A stretch of DNA of 64,000 nt from an uncultured Bacteroidales bacterium (GCA_946185835.1 CAMHKW010000004.1:1-64000); one strand, 5' to 3'. Positions 8,248 to 17,070 are shown, counted from the stretch's first letter. Program-made: numbers and translations. The notes: generated by a model from the sequence alone, not told the origin.

Positions 8248-9780
8248 TCACTGCTCCCCAAGGATATAATCCTTGTTGGCTTTGGCGTTTCGTGTGAGGG
8301 GGTGGTTCTCGCCGAGTGCTGTTTTATACAGTTCGTAGGCTTTGTCGAAGCATTGTGCTGCTTTCTGTCTGTCGCCGAGCTGATAGTAGGTGCCGCCGAG
8401 GTTGTTGATGGCGGTGGCTAAGCGTCGTGGTGCAGCGCCCACCTGTTCGAAGGTGGTGGCGGCCTGCTCGAAATAGGGCAGGGCTTGTTTGTATTTGCCT
8501 TGTGAGTAGTAGATGCCGCCGATGTTGTTCTTGCTCTCTGCCACTTCCTTGCTCTGCTCGGTGAAGGCGGCGGTGCGTATCTTGAGTGCGCGCTGGTGCA
8601 GCTTGAGCGCTCCGGCATAGTCTTTCTCGGCTCGCATGAGTTCGGCTATGTTATTAAGGCTCTCAGCTACCTCGGGTGTCTCTTTGCCTTTTATCTTCTC
8701 TCTGATCTGAAGCGACTGTTCGTATAGCTCTTTGGCTTTGGTGAAGTCGCCTTTGAGTCGGCATATCACCCCCACCTCGTTGTAGGCGGTGGCGGTCTGT
8801 CCGCTATAGTGGGTATATTGTACCTCTGCCTGTCGCATGGCTCGTGTGAGGTATTCAGCGGCTTTGTCGCTGTCGTTTGTCACGTCGCGTATGAACTTAC
8901 CCGCTTGCAGCTGCCAGTCGACGTTGGTGGTGTCGAGTTCGGCGCGGCGGCATAGGTAGTAGGCAGCGCTGTCGAAGGCGAGACGTGTGATGGCGATGGA
9001 GTAGAGTCGGTAGTAGTCGTCGCCGAGTTCTTGGCGGCGTGCTCGTGTGTTGGCGGCGGCTTGGTCGAGCATGGCTTGTGCTTGTCGGAGTTGCTGTTCC
9101 TCTTGTCGGAGAAGTCGTTCACGCTCGTCGAGGTCGCCTTTCTGTTTTATCAGGCGCTCTGCCTCATCGGGGTTGCCGGCTTCGATGGCGGCGTTGATGG
9201 CTTGGCTGAGGCTGTCTAAGCGGCTGATGTCGGTACGTGCATATTGGTCGGACATAGCCTGCAGCAGAGGCTCGAAGCGCTCGTATTTCTGTTCGAGGGC
9301 ATCGAGTTGCTTCTGATACTCTTCGTTTCTCAGAGCCCCTTCGGCAAGAGCTTTGTCAAGCCGTGCTAACTGCTGCTCGTAGTATATCTCTATGTTCTCG
9401 CGGGCTTTGGCTGCTATCGCCTCTTTCTCGCGTTGCAGCTGAGCTGTGTTGACGAGGATGATTTCCATCGGCACCTTGTCGGAGCAAGCGAACTGCCGAC
9501 CAAGGAACTCCTTCTCAGCAGGTTCGAAGCCGCTTAGTATCACACTCGAGAAGACGAGTGCATCGCCGTTTTGCCGGTTCTGCAACAGCAGCGAGAAGCT
9601 GCCGTCGGGCTGACTCTCGACAGCGTTGTGCGACCCTCTGACGCGTATGATGGCACCGCTCAGCGTCTCGCCACTATGTTCCGGACGGCTGATGCTCCTG
9701 ACTATACCTTGCTGGGTGATAGCTGTTGCCACCAACGAGTGGCAGAACAGGAATATTATAACAGGAAAAATGCGTTTCAT
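8248..9780 (-). CDS. Exported TPR protein with N-terminal carboxypeptidase-regulatory-like domain
   Basis: A 510-residue protein whose function I do not recognise. The start is the ATG at 9778-9780, which opens the signal peptide MKRIFPVIIFLFCHSLVATA and sits 24 bp from a good promoter; the frame to 9804 would overlap that promoter. Residues about 20-105 look like a beta-sandwich carrying a GxxxSGAIIRVRG start (carboxypeptidase-regulatory/CNA-B-like). Residues about 110-240 form an acidic and basic coiled coil (many EQ/KAE). Residues about 250-505 hold five or six tetratricopeptide repeats of the kinesin-light-chain-like type (for example EVAESLNNIAELMRAEKDYA). TPRs bind proteins, so a scaffold role in the periplasm is likely. 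It stands alone on its transcript between repeat-rich gaps. Confidence 0.82.
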   Translation of the reverse strand: MKRIFPVIIFLFCHSLVATAITQQGIVRSISRPEHSGETLSGAIIRVRGSHNAVESQPDGSFSLLLQNRQNGDALVFSSVILSGFEPAEKEFLGRQFACSDKVPMEIILVNTAQLQREKEAIAAKARENIEIYYEQQLARLDKALAEGALRNEEYQKQLDALEQKYERFEPLLQAMSDQYARTDISRLDSLSQAINAAIEAGNPDEAERLIKQKGDLDERERLLRQEEQQLRQAQAMLDQAAANTRARRQELGDDYYRLYSIAITRLAFDSAAYYLCRRAELDTTNVDWQLQAGKFIRDVTNDSDKAAEYLTRAMRQAEVQYTHYSGQTATAYNEVGVICRLKGDFTKAKELYEQSLQIREKIKGKETPEVAESLNNIAELMRAEKDYAGALKLHQRALKIRTAAFTEQSKEVAESKNNIGGIYYSQGKYKQALPYFEQAATTFEQVGAAPRRLATAINNLGGTYYQLGDRQKAAQCFDKAYELYKTALGENHPLTRNAKANKDYILGEQ

Positions 9781-9803
9781 GATGTCGAAGATGATAAAAC
9801 GCA

Positions 9804-9834
9804 CAAAGGTAGTAAAAAATCTGAATATTTGAAA
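9804..9834 (-). promoter_or_regulatory. Bacteroidetes-type promoter for the TPR gene
   Basis: On the - strand: TTTC (9831-9834), 19 bp, then TACCTTTG (9804-9811). The -33 box has one mismatch. It predicts a leader of only about 15-20 nt before the ATG at 9780, which supports the shorter start. Confidence 0.7.
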
Positions 9835-9867
9835 ATTGGAGGCTATTTTGTCGCGTAGTGACTACTT

Positions 9868-10029
9868 CTTGTTAGAGTTTAGAATGCGTGTTTAGAGTAC
9901 GTGTTTGGTGTGCGCGGGGGCGTGGGTGGCGGGTGGTGTGCCGCCAATTGCAAATTGGCGTACCCTGTTGTGCCGGGTTGACATGAGACGAGTCGCAGCC
10001 TCGTCTCTACGTGTAGCGCAGCGGTCTGT
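9868..10029. repeat. Intergenic mosaic of interspersed repeats
   Basis: No gene. TTTAGAGT/TTTAGAAT runs (9876-9905), palindrome CGCCAATT-GCA-AATTGGCG (9942-9960), inverted repeat GAGACGAG...CTCGTCTC (9985-10007), then an R-like GCGCAGCGGTCTG fragment ending close to the riboflavin synthase stop. The run GTTGACATGAGACGAG through CTACGTGT is identical to that near 4971-5008. Confidence 0.92.
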
Positions 10030-10653
10030 TTAGTGTGTGAGTTCGGCGAGGCGGCTGAGGTATTTGCCGATGATGTCGAATTCGAGGTTGACCATCGTGC
10101 CGACCTCGATTCGGCAGAAGTTGGTATTCTCGTGTGTATAAGGTATGATACATACGCTCACGTACCCTTTGTCACCTCTGACGTCGGGTTCGCATACCGT
10201 CAGGCTGACGCCATTGATGGTGACGCTGCCTTTGTCGACGCAGAAGTAGCCTCGACGTATCATCTCGGGTGTCGACTCGTATTCGAAACGATAGTACCAG
10301 CTACCGTCGGTCTCGCGCGCTTCGACACAGCGTGCCGTCTGGTCGACATGCCCTTGAACGATATGTCCGTCGAGTCTGCCGTTCATCAGCATCGAGCGTT
10401 CTACGTTGACCATGTCGCCTACTTTGAGCTGACCGAGGTTAGAGCGGTTAAGCGACTCTTGCATCACCGTCACTACGTAGGTCTTAGCCTGCGGGTCGAG
10501 ACGTACTACTGTCAGACACACGCCGTTGTGTGCTACCGATTGGTCTACTTTCAGCTCGTCGGCAAACGGGCATGTGAGGGTGAAGTGGATGTTGGTGTGG
10601 TCGTGTTCGATGGCTACCACACGAGCCATGGTTTCTACTATTCCGGAAAACAT
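10030..10653 (-). CDS. ribE: Riboflavin synthase, alpha chain
   Basis: A 207-residue cytoplasmic enzyme that dismutates two 6,7-dimethyl-8-ribityllumazine molecules to riboflavin and 5-amino-6-ribitylamino-uracil. The N-terminus MFSGIVETMARV is the family signature. Two lumazine-binding barrels are seen as internal repeats: HNGVCLTV (first) with GRLDGHIVQGHVDQ, and INGVSLTV in the second half. The length is normal. It is a single gene here, away from ribBA/ribH/ribD. Upstream is a repeat mosaic with no recognisable FMN riboswitch and no clear promoter, so it may be transcribed from further up. Confidence 0.95.
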   Translation of the reverse strand: MFSGIVETMARVVAIEHDHTNIHFTLTCPFADELKVDQSVAHNGVCLTVVRLDPQAKTYVVTVMQESLNRSNLGQLKVGDMVNVERSMLMNGRLDGHIVQGHVDQTARCVEARETDGSWYYRFEYESTPEMIRRGYFCVDKGSVTINGVSLTVCEPDVRGDKGYVSVCIIPYTHENTNFCRIEVGTMVNLEFDIIGKYLSRLAELTH

Positions 10654-10671
10654 GTTTTTTGGATGTTTTAG

Positions 10672-10857
10672 TGTTTGAGTTTAGTGTGTGGGTGCGCCGG
10701 TTACCAACCGGCGGAATCTTAACAATGTAGAAATTAGAAACAGTCTATCTAACCTCTAACAGACGAAGCGGTTAGATGACGCCGCCAATTACAAATTGGC
10801 GTACCCTGTTGCGCAGCGGTCTAACTTCTCACAGCGTAGCGGTCTAACCTCTAACCT
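10672..10857. repeat. Intergenic mosaic containing second copy of the composite element
   Basis: No gene. TTTAGTGT-type run (10670-10688), then the composite block 10695-10801: palindrome CGCCGGTT-ACC-AACCGGCG (10695-10713), ATCTAACC...GGTTAGAT stem, palindrome CGCCAATT-ACA-AATTGGCG (10783-10801). It differs from 4849-4954 by a few substitutions and one indel. R elements follow (10806-10866) and run over the flippase stop codon. Confidence 0.93.
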
Positions 10858-12399
10858 CTAACTTCTATTTTTGAAATACTTACCTACGACGGGCAGACCT
10901 GTAAGCGGGAAATCGCGTCGGATGACGATGGCGGCATAGATAATCAGAAGTATAGTGCCTACTACCATAGAGATAGTCATGGGGTATGTAGGTGTCTCTG
11001 TCTGTGAGAAGAGTCGGTTTGTCAGGTAGCGCGTCAGGTAGTAGGCGGCAAGCAGCACAAGCAGGAGCAGCGTATAGCGTCCGATAGAGCGCATGTCGTA
11101 TGGCACGGCGAGGTAGCGTCTGCCAACGAAATACGAGAGTAGCATGATGACGAAGTAGCAAACGGTGCTTGATGCCGCCGAAGCGACATAGCCTATGCGC
11201 GGGACGAAGATGACCTGCAGCACGAACGTGATGACAAGTCCTAACAGCGAGAAGTAAGCGCCGTAGCGAGTCCGGTCGGTGAGCTTATACCAGAACGAGA
11301 GGTTGAAATACACGCCTTGGAAGATATAGGTCCAGAGTACGATAGGTACTATCTTCAGTCCGCTCCAGTATGCCGGTGCGATGATGAACTTAAGGATGTC
11401 GAGATATACGACCATGCCAAGCAGTATCAGATACGAGAAGATGATATAATACTTCATGGCATCGGCATACGCCTCTACCGACTGTCGGTCTTTGTGCTTT
11501 GAGAATACGTATGGTTCGTAGGCATAGCGGAATGCCTGCGTGAACATCATCATCACCATCGCTACTTTGAAGCAAGCTCCATAGATGCCGAGTTGTGTCT
11601 GGGCGTCGTCGCCGGTGTAGAGGAAGGGGAAGATGATACGGTCGAGAGTCTGGTTCATGATACCGGCTACGCCAAGCACGAGCAGAGGTAGCGAATACGA
11701 GAGGACTTGGCGGAGCAGGGAGAAGTCAAATAGTCGGATGCGACATTCCAATATCTCGGGTAGCAGGAAGAGCGTCTGTATGGTGGTGGCTATGATGTTG
11801 GCAACGAAGACGTAACCAACGCCGTAGTCGGGGTTATACCACGAAGCGATGAAACTCAGGTCTGCTATCTTGGGGCATACGAGGAAGAAAAACAGGTTCA
11901 GCAAGATGTTGAGAAAGACGAATAGCAGTTTGAGTGCTGCAAACCGTATAGGGCGTTTCTTGTATCTGAGATAGGCAAAAGGTATGCAGGCGAAGGCATC
12001 CATCGCCACTACGATAGCGAGCATCGAGATGAACTCGGCATGGTCGGCATAACCCAAAGCCGAGGCTATCTGCACGTCGAAGATGTTGCATACCACCGCA
12101 AAAAGCAGCGAGGTGAAGCCTACACACAGGAGTATGGTGCTGTATACCTGTCGGGCATCTTGGTCGTCGCGGTTTGCGAAGCGGAAAAAGCCCGTCTCGG
12201 TGCCGTAGGTGAGGATGACGAGCAGCAATGCCGTCCAAGCGTATAGGTTGGTGACGATGCCATAGTCCGACTGCTGTTGCAGCACATAGGTATATAACGG
12301 GACAAGCAACCAGTTGAGGAACTTGCCTATGATAGAACTCGCACCATAGATGACAGTGTCTTTGGCGAGTGAACGCATATCTTTCTTAGAATCTGTCAT
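10858..12399 (-). CDS. Polysaccharide flippase (Wzx/MATE-like)
   Basis: A 513-residue inner-membrane protein of the polysaccharide-biosynthesis (Wzx/MOP) superfamily, expected to flip lipid-linked glycans. About 12-14 hydrophobic segments are visible, with the usual N-terminal block (DTVIYGASSIIGKFLNWLLV) where family members carry G-x-x-x-x-x-x-x-N. No glycosyltransferases sit beside it, so its substrate (O-antigen, exopolysaccharide or another lipid-linked glycan) cannot be told. It lies 4 bp downstream of rsmI and is probably cotranscribed with it. The stop codon TAG is formed by R-element sequence (ACTTCTA on +), so the last residues KNRS may have been set by the repeat. Confidence 0.85.
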   Translation of the reverse strand: MTDSKKDMRSLAKDTVIYGASSIIGKFLNWLLVPLYTYVLQQQSDYGIVTNLYAWTALLLVILTYGTETGFFRFANRDDQDARQVYSTILLCVGFTSLLFAVVCNIFDVQIASALGYADHAEFISMLAIVVAMDAFACIPFAYLRYKKRPIRFAALKLLFVFLNILLNLFFFLVCPKIADLSFIASWYNPDYGVGYVFVANIIATTIQTLFLLPEILECRIRLFDFSLLRQVLSYSLPLLVLGVAGIMNQTLDRIIFPFLYTGDDAQTQLGIYGACFKVAMVMMMFTQAFRYAYEPYVFSKHKDRQSVEAYADAMKYYIIFSYLILLGMVVYLDILKFIIAPAYWSGLKIVPIVLWTYIFQGVYFNLSFWYKLTDRTRYGAYFSLLGLVITFVLQVIFVPRIGYVASAASSTVCYFVIMLLSYFVGRRYLAVPYDMRSIGRYTLLLLVLLAAYYLTRYLTNRLFSQTETPTYPMTISMVVGTILLIIYAAIVIRRDFPLTGLPVVGKYFKNRS

Positions 12400-12403
12400 A
12401 TCT

Positions 12404-13075
12404 CTAACTTCTAACTTTTCCTTCTACTACTATTACTATTTCTCCTTTTGGCGGGTTGGCGTCGAAGTGTTCGGCGAGCTCTTGCAGTGTGCCGCGCACG
12501 GTCTGTTCGTGTAGTTTGCTTATCTCGCGCGACACCGAAGCTTGGCGTTCGTTGCCGCATACCTGGGCGAGTTGCAGGAGTGTCTTTGTCAGTCGGAACG
12601 GCGACTCGTAGATGATGAAGGAGTGGTCGAGAGTGGCGAGCTGGGCAAGGCGTGTCTGCCGTCCTTTCTTCTGTGGCAGGAACCCCTCGAAGTAGAAGCG
12701 CTCGTTGGGAAGTCCTGACGCTACCAGTGCCGGAACGAAGGCGGTGGCACCCGGCAGACATTGCACCTCGACACCGGCTTTAGTGGCGGCGCGTACCAGC
12801 ATGAATCCGGGGTCGGAGATGGCAGGTGTACCGGCATCTGAGATGAGGGCTATGTTGACGCCGGAGAGCAGCTGTGTGACGACGCTGTCGGTCGTTTGGT
12901 GCTCGTTGAACTTATGATGTGAGCGCAGCGGGGTGTGTATGTCGAAATGCTTAAGCAGTACTGACGAGGTGCGCGTGTCTTCCGCTAAGATGAGGTCGAC
13001 AGATTTCAAAACCTCGACGGCACGAAACGTCATGTCGCCGAGGTTGCCTATAGGTGTGGGAACAAGGTAAAGCAT
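12404..13075 (-). CDS. rsmI: 16S rRNA 2'-O-ribose C1402 methyltransferase RsmI
   Basis: A 223-residue SAM-dependent tetrapyrrole-methylase-fold enzyme that methylates the 2'-OH of C1402 in 16S rRNA. The start is the ATG at 13073-13075, because MLYLVPTPIGNLGDMTFR is the invariant family N-terminus; the longer frame overlaps the upstream gene. Other family motifs: LAEDTRTSSVLLKHF, SDAGTPAISDPG and LPGATAFVPALVASGLP. It lies 14 bp after the coiled-coil gene and 4 bp before the flippase. This is the short form without a C-terminal extension. Confidence 0.95.
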   Translation of the reverse strand: MLYLVPTPIGNLGDMTFRAVEVLKSVDLILAEDTRTSSVLLKHFDIHTPLRSHHKFNEHQTTDSVVTQLLSGVNIALISDAGTPAISDPGFMLVRAATKAGVEVQCLPGATAFVPALVASGLPNERFYFEGFLPQKKGRQTRLAQLATLDHSFIIYESPFRLTKTLLQLAQVCGNERQASVSREISKLHEQTVRGTLQELAEHFDANPPKGEIVIVVEGKVRS

Positions 13076-13089
13076 GGCTATGTGTTCTG

Positions 13090-13806
13090 TTATTGCCAGC
13101 GCCGGTGTAGTATGCCCACGAACAGCTCGTAGGCGGTACTCTCGGTGTCCCAATTGAACTTACGACGTATGTAGCTCATCGCCTCGTCGAACGATTGCAT
13201 CGAGTTGAGGTGTTCGATGGTCTTGGTCATCAGCTCACCATCTTGTCGGAAGAGCTCACGTTGGAAGAGGAAGCGGTCGCCGATGGAGATGCCATCGCGT
13301 ATGCTGCTGAGCGGCGGCGCAAGGGTCGTTTTCTGCTCCGAAGGCTGAGGTTGAGGTTGAGGTTGAGGTTGAGGTTGAGACTGAGGATCTTCGAAGTACT
13401 CAGGAGCCTCTTCTTCTTGAACAGCTTGTGTGTCGTCAGTCTCTTCTTTGGTGTCTACCGGTTGTTCTTCAGTCTGTTGCGTTGCTATGTTTTCTTGTGT
13501 GGCGATGTCAACTTCTCTCTCTTCGTCGTTGTCATCTTCCTCGCTCACTATCAGCTCTACTTCCACTTGCGGCAGGCCGTTCTCATCGACTTCTGCCGAA
13601 TCAGGTGAAGCAGCGTAGCTATGTCCTGCCTCAGAAAGCTGCTGTTCTAATCTGTTGTTCTGAGCTGTCAGTTGTTCTAAGAGCTGCTGTGCCTTGTCGA
13701 GTTTGGCGGTTTGAGCCGACAGGCACTGCTGTTGCTGCAAGAGTTGCTGCTCGGCTGCGGCAAGGCGCGTTTCTATCTGTTGAAAGTATTTTATCAGTTC
13801 GTCCAT
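13090..13806 (-). CDS. Coiled-coil hypothetical protein with Pro-Gln repeat
   Basis: A 238-residue cytoplasmic protein. I do not recognise a function, though the C-terminal block looks like one conserved in Bacteroidetes proteins. Residues 1-65 are a Gln-rich coiled coil (AAAEQQLLQQQQCLSAQTAK). Residues 70-150 are acidic and low complexity. A (QP)n tract follows, encoded by the hexamer array at 13345-13386. The last 65 residues are folded-looking and contain SIGDRFLFQRELF and SYIRRKFNWD. It may be a small scaffold protein with a disordered middle. It lies 14 bp upstream of rsmI and 11 bp downstream of the POT transporter, so all three are probably in one operon. Confidence 0.75.
   Translation of the reverse strand: MDELIKYFQQIETRLAAAEQQLLQQQQCLSAQTAKLDKAQQLLEQLTAQNNRLEQQLSEAGHSYAASPDSAEVDENGLPQVEVELIVSEEDDNDEEREVDIATQENIATQQTEEQPVDTKEETDDTQAVQEEEAPEYFEDPQSQPQPQPQPQPQPSEQKTTLAPPLSSIRDGISIGDRFLFQRELFRQDGELMTKTIEHLNSMQSFDEAMSYIRRKFNWDTESTAYELFVGILHRRWQ
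13345..13386. repeat. TTGAGG hexamer microsatellite inside the coiled-coil gene
   Basis: Four perfect TTGAGG hexamers plus a TTGAGA variant at 13351-13380, flanked by CTGAGG variants, give about seven units. On the coding strand they read CCTCAA and encode the Pro-Gln tract. A six-base slippage step keeps the frame, so length variation would change the tract without breaking the gene. Confidence 0.92.
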
Positions 13807-13817
13807 AAATGCAATTA

Positions 13818-15368
13818 TTATGCAGTCATCTTATTGAGTTTCTTGAGGAGTGCAAACATCACGATGGCACTGATAAGACATAATGCGATAAGTATTGCCC
13901 AGTTGTACATCAGCGGTATCTTATTCCATAGCATCGAGGGGATGGAGCTGAGGTAGTTGCCGATAGCGGTAGCAGCGAACCAGCCGCCCATCATCAGTCC
14001 TTTGTATTTGGGTGGTGCCACCTTGCTCACAAACGAGATTCCCATAGGTGAGAGCAGCAGCTCGGCGATGGTGAGGGTGAAATATGTAGATATCAGCCAC
14101 ATGGGTGAGAGAATGCTTTGCGTGTTGTCGCCCAGGTCCATGGGTGAGATGAGCGATACCGATGCTATGGTTATTATCAGGAAGCCGAGAGCTGCCACGA
14201 GCATACCCCATGCTATACGTGCAGGGGCGCTTACTTGTTTGCCTCGTTTCTCGAGAGCCGCGAAGAAAGCCATGCTGAAAGGTGTGAGAGCCACTACGAA
14301 GAAGGGGTTGAACTGCTGGAAGTCGGATGGCTGTGCGTAGGTGGGGTCGTCCATGCGGATGCCGAGTACGATAGCGCCTGCCCATAAGGCAAGTGTGAGC
14401 AAGCCGCATATCCATTTGCTACGACGAGAGTCAGATTGCACGGTGGCAAAACCGGTATATACCGATGCTGCTATCATGGCAAGTGTGAAGATGTTGAAGC
14501 AGAAACGTATCGGTCCGCCCACCGTCAGATTGGTGTATTTCTTTGCAAAGAAGGTGAGTGCTGAGCCGTTCTGGTGGAATGCCATCCAGAAGAAGATGAC
14601 CACTCCGAAGACGAGCAGCAGTGCCACGATGCGGTCGCGGGTCTGCTCAGGTGTGAGCTCTACCACGTTGGCGTCGGCTTGCTTTACTTGCTTGGCGGTG
14701 ACATCGGCATGACGGAACCAGTTGCGGCAAGCGAAGTAGATGATGGCAGAGAGGATAAGCGATACGCAGGCGACACCGAAACATAGTCCGTAAGCTCCTG
14801 AAAGTGCCTCGAGATAGTCGGGGGCAAAGTTAGATGCGTCGTAAACAAACCCCGTACGGCTGAGGTATTGGTTGGTAATCCATTTCGCCATCGACGGTGC
14901 AAACATAGCTCCTATGTTGATTGCCATGTAGAATAGCGAGAATGCAGAGTCGCGTTTGTCGGCGTATTTGGGGTCGTCGTAGAGGTTGCCAACGAGCACT
15001 TGCAGGTTGCCTTTAAAGAGTCCTGTACCGAGCGACACAAACGCCAGACCGGCAAACATAAGCATCATGCCGGCGGTGTCGGCACCTGTGGGAATGGCGA
15101 GAGCCATGTAGCCCACAAACATAGTCAGCATGCCCACTACCACGCATTTGCCATAGCCTATCTTGTCGGCTATGATACCGCCCAGCAGCGGTGAGAAATA
15201 TACAACTGCCAAGAATATGGCATACACCTGTCCGGCGGTGGCTTCTGTCCAGCCGAATTTAGCTTGCATAAACAAAGCAAAGATGGCAAGCATGGTGTAG
15301 TAACCAAAACGCTCACCCGTGTTGGCAAGTGCCAACGCAAATAATCCCTTAGGTTGATTCTTAAACAT
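13818..15368 (-). CDS. POT/PTR2 family proton-dependent peptide transporter
   Basis: A 516-residue inner-membrane symporter that imports di- and tripeptides with protons. The PTR2 signature is visible at FSLFYMAINIGAMFAPSMAK, and the first helix carries NTGERFGYYTM. That is the ExxERFxYY motif with the first glutamate replaced by N, as I would expect for a Bacteroidetes subgroup. About 14 hydrophobic helices are present, and the length is normal. It is the first gene of a likely operon (POT, coiled-coil gene, rsmI, flippase), with its own promoter at 15405-15436. Confidence 0.9.
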   Translation of the reverse strand: MFKNQPKGLFALALANTGERFGYYTMLAIFALFMQAKFGWTEATAGQVYAIFLAVVYFSPLLGGIIADKIGYGKCVVVGMLTMFVGYMALAIPTGADTAGMMLMFAGLAFVSLGTGLFKGNLQVLVGNLYDDPKYADKRDSAFSLFYMAINIGAMFAPSMAKWITNQYLSRTGFVYDASNFAPDYLEALSGAYGLCFGVACVSLILSAIIYFACRNWFRHADVTAKQVKQADANVVELTPEQTRDRIVALLLVFGVVIFFWMAFHQNGSALTFFAKKYTNLTVGGPIRFCFNIFTLAMIAASVYTGFATVQSDSRRSKWICGLLTLALWAGAIVLGIRMDDPTYAQPSDFQQFNPFFVVALTPFSMAFFAALEKRGKQVSAPARIAWGMLVAALGFLIITIASVSLISPMDLGDNTQSILSPMWLISTYFTLTIAELLLSPMGISFVSKVAPPKYKGLMMGGWFAATAIGNYLSSIPSMLWNKIPLMYNWAILIALCLISAIVMFALLKKLNKMTA

Positions 15369-15404
15369 AGTTATATGATTTTATCAATTTTTGCAAAAGT
15401 TTGG

Positions 15405-15436
15405 CAAAGGTACGAAAATAATATGAATTACGCAAA
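15405..15436 (-). promoter_or_regulatory. Bacteroidetes-type promoter for the POT transporter
   Basis: On the - strand: TTTG (15433-15436), 20 bp, then TACCTTTG (15405-15412). Both boxes are perfect; the spacing is one base longer than the usual 19. Predicted leader about 30 nt. Confidence 0.72.
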
Positions 15437-15478
15437 CCTGGGCTGCCGGCTGTCAGCTATGAGTTCTCGGCTGCCGGC

Positions 15479-17017
15479 TTATATCATATCTTCGCGGTCG
15501 AGGGCGCGGTATGAGATAGCTTCGGCTATATGTGACGGTTCTATCTTTTCCGACCCTGCGAGGTCGGCAACTGTTCGTGCTACTTTGAGAATGCGGCTAT
15601 AGGCTCTGGCGCTTAGTCGGAGTCGTTCCATAGCTACTCTGAGCATGTTGAGTCCTTGTGCGTCGGGCGCGGCATATTGGTGTAGCATACGTTCTGTCAT
15701 CATGGCGTTGCAGTGTACGCCGTCGACACCTGCAAAGCGTTCGGTCTGAATACGTCGCGCCTGCACCACTCGTTCGCGTATCGAAGCCGATGACTCGCCT
15801 CTTGACATCTTCTGCAGGTCGGCGAAGGGGACCGACTGTATGTGGCAGTGTATGTCGATACGGTCGAGCAGCGGACCGCTGATGCGCGACATATAGCGTT
15901 GCACCTGCCCCGGTGAGCATGTGCACTCGTGTAGCGGGTCGCCATAGTGCCCGCACGGACAGGGGTTCATGGCAGCCACCAGCATGAAACGTGAGGGGTA
16001 GGTGACGGTCAGCTTCGAGCGGCTGACGCACATCTTGCCATCTTCGAGCGGCTGGCGCAGCACTTCAAGAACCTGCCTTTTGTATTCGGGCAGCTCGTCG
16101 AGGAAGAGTACTCCGTTGTGTGCCAAGCTTATCTCGCCAGGCATGGCATTGCTGCCTCCGCCGACGAGGGCTACGTCGGAGATGGTGTGGTGTGGGGAGC
16201 GGAACGGACGGGTGGTGATGAGCGAGATGTCGCCTCGTTTGATACCTGCTACCGAGTGTATCTTCGTCGTCTCTAATGCCTCGTCGAGTGTGAGTGGCGG
16301 CATGATGCCGGGCATGCGTTTCGCCATCATGCTCTTGCCGGCTCCGGGAGGTCCGACCATCAGTATGTTATGCCCGCCGGCAGCGGCTACCTCTAACGCC
16401 CGTTTCACGCTCTCTTGTCCGCGCACATCGGCGAAGTCGGCTTCGATGCCGGTCAGAGTGTCGGCAAAAAGGTCGTCGATATTGACTCTGACGGGTTCGA
16501 TGGTGCACTCTTGTCGGAGAAAACGTACTACGTCTCTGAGGTTATCCATGCCGTAGACCTCTATCCCGTCGACTACGGCTGCCTCTTTGGCGTTGACGTA
16601 CGGAAGGATGAAGCCTGCAAAGCCTGCGTCACGTGCTTTGATTGCCATGGGCAGTGCTCCGCGTATGGGTTGCAGGGTGCCGTCGAGCGAGAGTTCGCCC
16701 ATTATCATGTATCGGTCGAGCAGGGTGGTGGGGAGCTGTTCGTCGGCGGCAAGCATGCCGATGGCGATAGGCAGGTCGTATGCCGCCCCCTCTTTCTTGA
16801 TGTCGGCGGGGGCGAGGTTGATGACGATGGTCTTGCGTGGTAGGTGATAGCCGTTGACTTGTATGGCGGAGTGCACACGGTCGCGACTCTCACGCACGGC
16901 GTTGTCGGGCAAGCCCACCATGGTGAAATTGCCAATGCCGTTGTGCTCGTGCACTTCTATAGTGATGACGGTAGCATCGATACCTTGTAAGGCTGCTCCG
17001 TAGGTCTTTACTAACAT
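15479..17017 (-). CDS. YifB/ComM family Mg-chelatase-like AAA+ ATPase
   Basis: A 512-residue cytoplasmic AAA+ protein. The family member ComM is a hexameric branch-migration helicase that helps integrate DNA during natural transformation; a housekeeping recombination role is inferred here. Domains: an N-terminal Lon-like (ChlI-type) domain (1-170), Walker A GPPGAGKS at 222-229, Walker B region ending LFLDELPEY, the Zn-like CPCGHYGDPLHECTC segment, and the Mg-chelatase C-terminal domain. Length and order are standard. It lies 44 bp downstream of the U32 stop, with a possible own promoter inside the end of that gene. Confidence 0.93.
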   Translation of the reverse strand: MLVKTYGAALQGIDATVITIEVHEHNGIGNFTMVGLPDNAVRESRDRVHSAIQVNGYHLPRKTIVINLAPADIKKEGAAYDLPIAIGMLAADEQLPTTLLDRYMIMGELSLDGTLQPIRGALPMAIKARDAGFAGFILPYVNAKEAAVVDGIEVYGMDNLRDVVRFLRQECTIEPVRVNIDDLFADTLTGIEADFADVRGQESVKRALEVAAAGGHNILMVGPPGAGKSMMAKRMPGIMPPLTLDEALETTKIHSVAGIKRGDISLITTRPFRSPHHTISDVALVGGGSNAMPGEISLAHNGVLFLDELPEYKRQVLEVLRQPLEDGKMCVSRSKLTVTYPSRFMLVAAMNPCPCGHYGDPLHECTCSPGQVQRYMSRISGPLLDRIDIHCHIQSVPFADLQKMSRGESSASIRERVVQARRIQTERFAGVDGVHCNAMMTERMLHQYAAPDAQGLNMLRVAMERLRLSARAYSRILKVARTVADLAGSEKIEPSHIAEAISYRALDREDMI

Positions 17018-17038
17018 GGGTGGAGACGTTTGTTAGCG

Positions 17039-17070
17039 CAAAGGTAGTATATTTTTTTCAGTTATGCAAG
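17039..17070 (-). promoter_or_regulatory. Probable promoter for yifB
   Basis: On the - strand: TACCTTTG (17039-17046) is a perfect -7 box. The -33 region (about 17066-17070) reads CTTGC, which is only a partial match. It overlaps the last codons of the U32 gene. Confidence 0.5.

Noticed and set aside
8021..8251. N-terminal extension of the InlB-repeat protein
   Set aside because: It translates the GCGGTAAAAATC tandem array (FYRKGDF repeats) and would bury the signal peptide.
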